Position numbers and translations under genes: made by a program. From Spirochaetota bacterium (GTDB lineage: Bacteria > Spirochaetota > Spirochaetia > Treponematales > Treponemataceae), in assembly GCA_016285185.1 (NCBI GenBank), contig JAEEQG010000168.1, forward strand, positions 1 through 35,764: 35,764 nucleotides of DNA, in the 5' to 3' direction. Under the pieces are notes generated by a model. The model saw nothing but the letters and a program-made list of their open reading frames with translations, was not told where the DNA came from and did no database searches. Below are positions 26,911 through 31,802 of the stretch, in pieces (position 1 is the stretch's first letter; each line of letters starts with the position of its first letter).

Positions 26911-27831
26911 CTAGTTTTTTTCATTCAGAAGTTTTACGTCTATTTCAGCAAACTTCGCTGCTTCTTCAGCAGTGTGTCCCATGGTCATATATTTCTTTGC
27001 AAGGATTATATTTCGTTTTTGTTCACCCTCGGCTAGACCTTGCTTGTGGCCGCGATCTTCGGCTGCTGCTATGCCCGAACGGTAGTCGCGCTCATGTATT
27101 TCCTGCCTGAACTGTTCTACCCACAAATCCCTGTCCGTGCTTATTGAAGAAAGTGACTGTTTTGCGTTCATAAGTCCTGCCTCCGTTTCGGTAAGTTTTT
27201 GGATAATCCCAGTTTTCTTAGGATTATCAGCCTCTTTTAGAAAAATAGCCCAGTTTTCCAAGGCTGTGTTCTTTTCAATGCTGTTCTCAAGCCTTGTAAC
27301 TTTGGGAAGCTCAATGAAAATGACATTGAGCGTGTTTGAAAGCTCTCTGTTGTCAGATGTCCGCATCGCGTACCGGCTCACCGCATCGTCAGTCTTTTTG
27401 TCATAGACAAAATCAAGCACCGTAATCTGATAAACCTTCGGAGCTTTTTCCCAAGTGTCGCCCTTCTTGAGATACGTTGTTTCAAGTCTTGCTACCTGAT
27501 ATTCGGCACGTTTTCCGTAGTTGTACTGCTGGTTGAACGCCATCATTTCAAGGTTTGCAGGCTTGCCGTCGTCAAAAATGCAAAGAATATCGTAGCTTAC
27601 ACCGCGCTGGTTTTCAAATGCCGCAGGAGCTTCGTTTGCGGTAAGCTCCACGGTCTTGATTTTGCGTTCAGTAGCAGCTTCCAAAAAAGAGTGCAACGCA
27701 TTCCGCGATTCTTCCGTAGGCTGTGTAAACAGAGCCTTAAACGTTGAATCAATGCGCGGATTAAGCAGCGCACCCGACTTCATCTGTGCGAGATATTCTT
27801 CTTCGCTTATAAAATTAGTGTGTACTCTCAT
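26911..27831 (-). CDS. Rpn-family recombination-promoting nuclease / PD-(D/E)XK transposase-like protein
   Basis: Start taken at ATG 27829-27831 (MRVHTNFISEEEYLAQ); 306 residues. The N-terminal LNPRIDSTFKALFTQPTEESRNAL and the core VSYDILCIFDDGKPANLEMMAF match the Rpn/PDDEXK_2 family (RpnA and relatives, linked to the former transposase_31 group), which cut DNA and promote RecA-independent recombination. In the catalytic triad the Asp (YD) and Glu (LEM) are present, but the residue after Glu-x, usually Gln or Lys, is Met, which may weaken activity. The C-terminus (GHKQGLAEGEQKRNI..MTMGHTAEEAAKFAEI) has the family's helical tail. No transposon ends or partner genes are seen. Confidence 0.85.
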   Translation of the reverse strand: MRVHTNFISEEEYLAQMKSGALLNPRIDSTFKALFTQPTEESRNALHSFLEAATERKIKTVELTANEAPAAFENQRGVSYDILCIFDDGKPANLEMMAFNQQYNYGKRAEYQVARLETTYLKKGDTWEKAPKVYQITVLDFVYDKKTDDAVSRYAMRTSDNRELSNTLNVIFIELPKVTRLENSIEKNTALENWAIFLKEADNPKKTGIIQKLTETEAGLMNAKQSLSSISTDRDLWVEQFRQEIHERDYRSGIAAAEDRGHKQGLAEGEQKRNIILAKKYMTMGHTAEEAAKFAEIDVKLLNEKN

Positions 27832-27939
27832 ATTATTATATATTGTTTTAAAATGCAAATTTTGCTCATTTTGAAGAAAAAAAAGTATTAAAAAATTCAA
27901 AAATGTCTGCGCTGTCGGATTATTATCAAAATCAGTTCA

Positions 27940-27977
27940 TCCACTGTCTCAATTATGACTAGAACCGAGACAGTGGA
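27940..27977. repeat. Inverted repeat upstream of the 23-bp tandem array
   Basis: TCCACTGTCTC (27940-27950) and GAGACAGTGGA (27967-27977) form an exact 11-bp inverted repeat with a 16-base loop. The right arm merges into the first unit of the array. Confidence 0.85.
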
Positions 27978-28064
27978 ATAGTTGTAATTGTGTCTGTGGA
28001 ATAACTATAATTGAGACAATGGAATAGCTGTAATTGTGTCAGCGGAATAACTATAATTGAGACA
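27973..28064. repeat. Alternating 23-bp tandem repeats (two 46-bp units)
   Basis: Four 23-base units at 27973, 27996, 28019 and 28042. Odd units read xTGGAATAGxTGTAATTGTG.., even units xxGGAATAACTATAATTGAG.., so the real period is 46. A fifth, partial unit starts at 28065. No coding frame fits. Confidence 0.9.
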
Positions 28065-28105
28065 ATGGATAAGCGGGAAATTTGATGGATTGATAAAAAA
28101 TCAGT

Positions 28106-28124
28106 TGTACTCAGTCTGAGTACA
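28106..28124. promoter_or_regulatory. 19-bp palindrome, possible operator
   Basis: TGTACTCAG-T-CTGAGTACA, perfect 9-bp arms about 1, followed by the palindrome CAGAATTCTG (28122-28131). It lies about 60 bp before the -35 of the leader promoter; a binding site for a dimeric regulator is possible. Confidence 0.5.
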
Positions 28125-28181
28125 GAATTCTGATAAGCGTACAGCAAGATATTTTGTTGAAATCGACAGTTAAAATATTTC

Positions 28182-28209
28182 TTGCAATATTCAGTTTTCA
28201 TGGTATAAT
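28182..28209 (+). promoter_or_regulatory. Promoter of the leader region of the FGE-fold lipoprotein
   Basis: TTGCAA (28182-28187), 16-base spacer, TATAAT (28204-28209) with TGG before it, close to an extended -10. Start about 28215. The only intrinsic terminator before the lipoprotein gene lies at 28334-28381. Confidence 0.7.
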
Positions 28210-28218
28210 TTTTTATAG

Positions 28219-28308
28219 ATGAAAAAAGTTCTGAAAACACTTGACGTTAAAAGACTTTCACATACAATCGCCTCGATATTCGATATTCGATATTCGATAT
28301 TCGAATAA
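28219..28308 (+). CDS. Possible 29-residue leader peptide
   Basis: ATG at 28219 about four bases after the predicted transcription start; reads MKKVLKTLDVKRLSHTIASI then FDIRYSIFE and TAA at 28306-28308. The last third is encoded by the 7-bp tandem repeat CGATATT. It lies between the leader promoter and the terminator, like an attenuator leader peptide, but there is no ribosome site and it could be chance. Confidence 0.3.
   Translation: MKKVLKTLDVKRLSHTIASIFDIRYSIFE
28274..28301 (+). repeat. Heptanucleotide repeat CGATATT, four copies
   Basis: Four exact copies of CGATATT end to end, followed by CGAATAA. Such 7-bp repeats are apt to gain or lose units by slippage, which would shift the frame of the small leader ORF and change the distance from promoter to terminator. 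Confidence 0.9.
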
Positions 28309-28333
28309 CATCAGTAAATATTAATTCTTTCAC

Positions 28334-28381
28334 AAAAGCCTTTTCGTGTGTGCCTGTGCATGTCCGAAAAGGCTTTTTTTG
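28334..28381 (+). terminator. Intrinsic terminator in the leader of the FGE-fold lipoprotein gene
   Basis: AAAAGCCTTTTCG (28334-28346), an 18-base loop, then CGAAAAGGCTTTT and further T residues. Thirteen-bp stem, ending about 27 bases before the gene's ATG. Any transcript from the promoter at 28182 must read through it to reach the gene. Confidence 0.85.
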
Positions 28382-28407
28382 TTAGTAAATAAAAAGGAGC
28401 AGTTTTT

Positions 28408-29397
28408 ATGAAAAAAATTAGAGGATTTGTGATTATATTCTTTATTTTTATTATTACAGTTACCGTTGTTTCATGTGGTGGAGGCGGCGGAGGTTCGCCA
28501 TCGGGAACATCCGGTGGATCAAACACTGCAACGAACAACCCATCGTCTGTACCGACTGCTTCGGCAGGTTTTGTCACTGTTGTTGGAAGCACTGTTACCG
28601 GTGGAAGCAAATTTGCGAACAACGGAAATACAGGGGCATTTGTTGACGGACGCACAATAACGATATCTACATTTTTTATGAGTGACCATGAAGTAACACA
28701 GGCGGAGTTTCAGGCTGTAATGGGAATTAATCCGAGTTATTTTAACGGAACTTCCGGCAGGGAAGCGGCTGCAGGCGAAACACAGACAAACCGACCTGTG
28801 GAACAGGTGAGCTGGTATGATGCGATTACTTACTGCAACAAAAAAAGCATAGCAGACGGACTTAATCCATGCTATTCGATTAGCGGTATTACAGACTGGG
28901 CAAATCTGGCATACGGTAGCATTCCTACATCAGGTGATGCAACCTGGAACGCCGTAATATGTAACTTTACTGCAAACGGCTACAGACTGCCTACAGAGGC
29001 GGAATGGGAATATGCTGCTCTGGGCGGAGCCGCCGGAGTAAGCGCAGCAGACCCGACCGATTATGCCGGAACGAACGATAGTGCAAGTCTTGGTAATTAC
29101 GCATGGAACAGCTCGAACAGCAGCATCAAGACCCATGAAGTAAAGAAAAAGAGCCCTAACGCCATTAACCTTTTTGACATGAGCGGAAATGTATTTGAAT
29201 GGTGCTGGGACTGGGATGGCACTATAAGCAGTTCGACACCTGCTGCTGGCGCGCCGTCTGGCGCTAACCGCGTTTTCCGTGGTAGCAGCTATGTCCTCAC
29301 TGCCGTTTACTGTTCTGCGGCGTATCGGATCCGCAGCGTCCCGTACATGCGCGACAGCAACAACCTTGGGTTCCGCGTCTGTCGTACTGCTCAGTAA
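28408..29397 (+). CDS. FGE/SUMF1-fold lipoprotein with DGR-type variable C-terminus (TvpA-like)
   Basis: 329 residues. Lipoprotein signal with Cys 23 (VTVVSCGGGGGG), a Gly/Ser/Thr tether to about 55, then a formylglycine-generating-enzyme (C-type-lectin-like) fold: FMSDHEVTQAEFQAVMG, NRPVEQVSWYDAITYCNKKS, GYRLPTEAEWEYAALGG, NLFDMSGNVFEWCWDW. The C-terminal 40 residues (from RVFRGSSYV to NNLGFRVCR) are where DGR target proteins of this fold, such as TvpA of Treponema denticola, carry their variable region. The first of the two FGE active-site Cys (GSYLC in true FGE) is Leu here, so it should not be an enzyme; surface ligand binding is inferred. Good AAGGAG ribosome site before the ATG. No reverse transcriptase is nearby. 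Confidence 0.85.
   Translation: MKKIRGFVIIFFIFIITVTVVSCGGGGGGSPSGTSGGSNTATNNPSSVPTASAGFVTVVGSTVTGGSKFANNGNTGAFVDGRTITISTFFMSDHEVTQAEFQAVMGINPSYFNGTSGREAAAGETQTNRPVEQVSWYDAITYCNKKSIADGLNPCYSISGITDWANLAYGSIPTSGDATWNAVICNFTANGYRLPTEAEWEYAALGGAAGVSAADPTDYAGTNDSASLGNYAWNSSNSSIKTHEVKKKSPNAINLFDMSGNVFEWCWDWDGTISSSTPAAGAPSGANRVFRGSSYVLTAVYCSAAYRIRSVPYMRDSNNLGFRVCRTAQ
29284..29390 (+). other. Candidate DGR variable region (VR) and homing end
   Basis: From 29284 to about 29366 nearly all codons at ligand-binding positions end in C or T and look like randomised AAC/AAT codons (TAT GTC CTC ACT GCC GTT TAC ... ATC CGC AGC GTC ... GAC AGC AAC AAC), while the framework codons (TGT, CGG, CCG, CGC) stay fixed. 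The invariant CTTGGGTTCCGC (29364-29375) would belong to the homing (IMH) end. The template repeat is not in the window. Confidence 0.6.
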
Positions 29398-29401
29398 CGA
29401 G

Positions 29402-29521
29402 GATATGCCAACCTGCTCTATGGGATACATTGAAATACTGCTTTTGCGAGATTTACGGGGAATACGGACTACAGCGTAGTCCGTATTCCCCAACGAGATT
29501 TATCCTCACGGACAAATCTCG
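29402..29521. repeat. Hairpin cluster behind the FGE-fold lipoprotein gene
   Basis: 29402-29419 (GATATGCCAACCTGCTCT) is an inverted copy (17 of 18) of 30705-30722. GGGGAATACGGACTAC-AGC-GTAGTCCGTATTCCCC (29457-29491) is a perfect 16-bp hairpin; CGAGATTTATCC-TCAC-GGACAAATCTCG (29494-29521) is a B-type hairpin with one mismatch. CCCCAACGAGATTT links both, as at 26626-26640. Confidence 0.85.
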
Positions 29522-29554
29522 CGGTAAGATAAGCAAGTTCAATGCAGGCATTAA

Positions 29555-29662
29555 AATTCGCAACAAACTTGAGCGACCCCCGGACCCGTTCCTCACAGAT
29601 TCGAGAGCAGGTTGGTGTGTTCAAATTTGCGTGTTTGTATCAAGCGACCCCCGAGCCCTGAT
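29555..29662. repeat. Left repeat block flanking the MNT-HEPN unit
   Basis: 29555-29585 is identical over 31 bases to 30499-30529, and 29604-29626 over 23 bases to 30648-30670. Further A-hairpin words (CAAGCGACCCCCGAGCCCTG) lie at 29641-29660. The stretch 29398-29681 holds no gene; I see only repeats in it. Confidence 0.85.
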
Positions 29663-29681
29663 GGTCGTAATTACCTTGAAC

Positions 29682-29710
29682 TTGACAACCGCCGGAACGT
29701 AACATATATT
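29682..29710 (+). promoter_or_regulatory. Promoter of the MNT-HEPN operon
   Basis: TTGACA (29682-29687), 17-base spacer, TATATT (29705-29710). Start about 29717, five bases before the ATG, so the message would be practically leaderless; no Shine-Dalgarno is visible. Confidence 0.75.
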
Positions 29711-29721
29711 GAATTTATACT

Positions 29722-29994
29722 ATGAACACTGCAAAGCTTGATATTGCAACAAAGATTCTCAAAGATGCCGGCTGCACCGAAGTTTATCTTTTCGGTTCAC
29801 AGGCAACAGGCAGGGCGCATTCCGGCTCTGATGTTGATTTAGGCATCAGAGGCTTGACGGCAGGCTCTTTTTTCGGTCTGCATTATGATTTGGAACAGGC
29901 CTTGAAAATGAGAATTGACTTGGTAGATTTTGACCATCAAAAAGATTTCTTTGACCTTTTGCAAAAAGCCGGAGAGTTAAAAAAAATTGGATGA
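29722..29994 (+). CDS. mntA: MntA-type nucleotidyltransferase antitoxin
   Basis: 90-residue minimal nucleotidyltransferase (MNT). The active-site signature GSX10DXD is exact: Gly25-Ser26, ten residues, Asp37-Val-Asp39, with the third acidic residue in RIDLVDF (Asp66). In characterised MntA/HepT pairs this enzyme adds AMP groups to the Tyr of the toxin's RX4HXY motif and so silences it. The following hepT-like gene overlaps it by eight bases, as usual for this type VII toxin-antitoxin pair. Own promoter at 29682; terminator at 30542. Confidence 0.9.
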   Translation: MNTAKLDIATKILKDAGCTEVYLFGSQATGRAHSGSDVDLGIRGLTAGSFFGLHYDLEQALKMRIDLVDFDHQKDFFDLLQKAGELKKIG

Positions 29995-30439
29995 AATCAC
30001 CAGCAGCAAAATCAACCTTGAAATCTCAAAAATAGATACGCTTGTACAGAAATCATCGGTTCTGCTGTCAAAATGCAACATTGAAGAACCCGACTTTATC
30101 GAGCTTAACGCCATAGGCTCAATCTTACATTCTTATTATAGCGGTATAGAAAGCATTTTCAATCTGATATACAAAACAACATACGGAAAATCCCTTTCAG
30201 GTACTACCTGGCACAGCGATTTATTTACGGATATGTTTGCAAAGACTGAAAAGCATGAGCCAATTTTACGGCATGAACTTTTTCAACCGCTCAAAGAATA
30301 TCTTGGCTTTCGACATGTCTTCAGACATGCCTATTCTTATGAGCTCGACTGGAAACGTTTGAAGCCTCTTTTTTCAGGTTTGACTGAAAACTGGAACGAT
30401 GTAAAATCAGATATAAATAGATTTCTACTTACTTTTTGA
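29987..30439 (+). CDS. hepT: HEPN-domain RNase toxin (HepT-like)
   Basis: 150-residue all-helical protein. Residues 109-116 read RHVFRHAY, which fits the HEPN RX4HXY motif (Arg109, His114, Tyr116); the Tyr is the expected target of AMPylation by the neighbouring MNT protein. HEPN proteins are metal-independent ribonucleases; this one would cut RNA when released from its antitoxin. The start is a TTG at 29987 overlapping the mntA stop, with GGAG ten bases ahead; an out-of-frame ATG at 29991 is not usable. It is longer than the classic HepT (about 110-140 residues), with an added C-terminal helix. Confidence 0.85.
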   Translation: MDEITSSKINLEISKIDTLVQKSSVLLSKCNIEEPDFIELNAIGSILHSYYSGIESIFNLIYKTTYGKSLSGTTWHSDLFTDMFAKTEKHEPILRHELFQPLKEYLGFRHVFRHAYSYELDWKRLKPLFSGLTENWNDVKSDINRFLLTF

Positions 30440-30470
30440 TTTTATAACAATCTTGAGTACCCTCTGCAAG

Positions 30471-30670
30471 TTTCGGGCTCGCTTGAAGCATGCGTTATAA
30501 TTCGCAACAAACTTGAGCGACCCCCGGACGCAGGGAAAACGGCAAGAAGGAAGCCCTATGGGAAGTCTTCTTGCTTTTTTTCCGCAAGTTTCTGAAAGAA
30601 ACTTGGTAAGCTTGCGACTCGCTGGGCTCCCATTCCTCGCAAGTAACAGAGCAGGTTGGTGTGTTCAAAT
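30471..30670. repeat. Right repeat block flanking the MNT-HEPN unit
   Basis: A-type hairpin with one mismatch (GGGCTCGCT 30475-30483 with AGCGACCCC 30516-30524), the 31-bp exact repeat of 29555-29585 at 30499-30529, the hairpin CAAGTTTC-TGAAA-GAAACTTG (30585-30605), and the 23-bp exact repeat of 29604-29626 at 30648-30670. The block is longer than the left one because the terminator region is inserted between the two repeats. Confidence 0.85.
30542..30581 (+). terminator. Intrinsic terminator of the MNT-HEPN operon
   Basis: GCAAGAAG (30542-30549), an inner CCC-TAT-GGG hairpin, CTTCTTGC (30567-30574) and seven T residues (30575-30581), about 100 bases after the hepT stop. Confidence 0.88.
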
Positions 30671-30757
30671 GTTTGTCGCTGGGCTCCCGTTCATCACAAA
30701 TGCGAGAGTAGGTTGGCATATCAAAATAGCTGTCTATTTAAAAAAAATTCCGTGGCG

Positions 30758-30815
30758 AAAAATTTTTAAATACGTACGTACTTAAGTTTGCGCACGTACG
30801 TATTTAAAAATTTTT
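30758..30815. repeat. Perfect 22-bp inverted repeat
   Basis: The arms at 30758-30779 and 30794-30815 are exact complements (outer AAAAATTTTTAAAT, inner ACGTACGT) around a 14-base loop. Each arm also contains its own palindromes (AAAAATTTTT, TACGTA). The stretch 30440-31048 contains no credible gene; apart from repeats and the terminator I see nothing functional in it. Confidence 0.9.
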
Positions 30816-30904
30816 ACGTAGCTGCATAAAGTTCCGCCATAGTCTGATTATTTTTAAACACGAGCGTGTGTATAACTGAATTCTTAGAGGAAAAATTTTG
30901 AAAG

Positions 30905-31040
30905 CAGTGGCTGAAAATTTTTAAGCACGTAGCTGAAAATTTTTGCGCACGTTGCTAAAAATTTTTGCGGCAGTACTACCGCAAGTTTACGACAACACTG
31001 TCGCAACTTTGCGACAACACTACCGCAACTTTGCGACAAC
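30905..31040. repeat. Degenerate ~22-bp tandem array
   Basis: Units at about 30905, 30926 and 30948 share CxCGTxGCTxAAAATTTTT. Units at 30975-30996, 30997-31018 and 31019-31040 are 22 bases each and read ACTxxCGCAAxTTTxCGACAA. The last unit ends eight bases before the Rpn remnant stop. There are no unique spacers, so it is not a CRISPR array. Confidence 0.85.
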
Positions 31041-31048
31041 AGTTCCGC

Positions 31049-31447
31049 TTATTTTGCTGCAGGTTGAAGCTTTGCGGCAAGTTCTTCTATCGTTTCCAGT
31101 GGAAGAGCAAGACAGCGAGCTACTTTTTCCACTGAATCGTTTTCCTTAAGCATATTCTGTGCTGCTTCAAGCTTAGCTTCTGTTCTTGCTTCTTCCATTA
31201 TGTCGTAATCATGAAGATTGCATCTCATATACTCGCTCCTGAACTTTTCGTCAATCTTGTTCTTCTCCACCAAATCGAAAATCTCGTCGGTAAAATTATC
31301 TTCCGGAACATTCGTGCTGACAAACTGGAGAAATGCATACAATTCCGGATCTGATTCTTTCTTATACGCACTTGCATTATAAAATATCCTGTGCGTATTG
31401 TCATCAAAATCGGGGTCGCTTAATACATAATAATGGATATGTAGCTT
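31049..31447 (-). pseudogene. C-terminal remnant of an Rpn-family nuclease gene
   Basis: On the minus strand an open frame runs from an in-frame stop (31448-31450) to 31049; no ATG opens it. Its product (.. FDDNTHRIFYNASAYKK .. FLQFVSTNVPEDNF .. EEARTEAKLEAAQNMLKEN .. ) is the helical C-terminal half of an Rpn/PDDEXK_2 protein. The first residues are encoded within the hairpin element 31412-31462, so the junction with the repeat is about 31412. The nuclease core is missing. A TTG at 31340-31342 could open a 97-residue fragment. Confidence 0.8.
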
Positions 31448-31505
31448 TTATTAAGCGACCCCTGCGAGTTTGTGGTTAAACCAATGAGGTTTACCCACAA
31501 ACTCG
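31412..31505. repeat. Composite hairpin element, copy 3 (A arm + B arm)
   Basis: Hairpin A: GGGGTCGCTTAAT (31412-31424) with ATTAAGCGACCCC (31450-31462), a perfect 13-bp stem. TG links to hairpin B: arms 31465-31482 and 31488-31505 (CGAGTTTGTGG.. with ..CCCACAAACTCG), 17 of 18 paired. It lies between the two remnants of the broken Rpn gene. Confidence 0.9.
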
Positions 31506-31533
31506 TTATAACATATTCTGAATAGATTATTTT

Positions 31534-31609
31534 GGAGTATAAAAGCCGACATGAAAAACATTCTGCAGACCGAAGGTCGAAGCCGTTTTTCATGTCGGTT
31601 TTATACTCC
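31534..31609. repeat. Long 25-bp hairpin inside the broken Rpn gene
   Basis: Arms 31534-31559 and 31585-31609 pair over 25 bp with a single bulged G. The loop carries a small inner hairpin GACC-GAA-GGTC (31568-31578). It could act as a terminator or be the end of a mobile element; no T-run follows on either strand. Confidence 0.85.
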
Positions 31610-31620
31610 TTAATTATGGA

Positions 31621-31728
31621 TTAATAAGTTGTCAAAGATTCACGGCAGATTTCCCTGTCCTGCATGACAACCCCGAACATAAAGTCATCATGGTACGTTA
31701 AGTTTTCAAACGGTTATATAGTGTACAT
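31621..31728 (-). pseudogene. N-terminal remnant of an Rpn-family nuclease gene
   Basis: On the minus strand a perfect AGGAGG (31741-31736) stands seven bases before ATG 31728-31726. The frame reads MYTI, a TAA (31716-31714), then PFENLTYHDDFMFGVVMQDR and EICRESLTTY and a second TAA. The motif LTxxDDFMFGxVMQD is the typical N-terminus of Rpn-family proteins. So the start region survives with a nonsense codon at position 5, and the gene then breaks off. The C-terminal remnant lies 170 bases further on in the same direction. The gap to parE (31729-31802) holds only the small palindrome AACAGC-TTTT-GCTGTT. Confidence 0.8.
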
Positions 31729-31802
31729 AAAACAACCTCCTGCTATTTATATAGTTTTAAAAAGTTGTTTTTGTACGCTTTCCTAACAGCTTTTGCTGTT
31801 GC

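Noticed and set aside
26758-27036. Plus-strand open frame across the repeats into the Rpn gene
   Set aside because: Composed of hairpin repeat and antisense of the Rpn C-terminus.
27973-28064. CRISPR array
   Set aside because: Units are contiguous with no unique spacers, and no cas1 or effector gene is present; the same holds for 30905-31040.
28930-29493. 187-codon open frame antisense to the FGE-fold lipoprotein
   Set aside because: Shadow frame with no start signal; product rich in Arg, Val and Ser without known features.
29284-29521. The hairpin at 29457-29491 as the DGR cruciform
   Set aside because: It is about 60 bases past the stop codon and related hairpins of the dispersed family occur elsewhere, so a specific link to homing cannot be claimed.
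30495-30785. Open frames on both strands in the repeat block (30513-30785 plus, 30495-30719 minus)
   Set aside because: They run through direct repeats and the terminator, have no ribosome sites and no recognisable protein features.
26516-31505. Integron attC sites
   Set aside because: Although they fold as hairpins, the RYYYAAC/GTTRRRY core pair is not found and no integrase is in the window.
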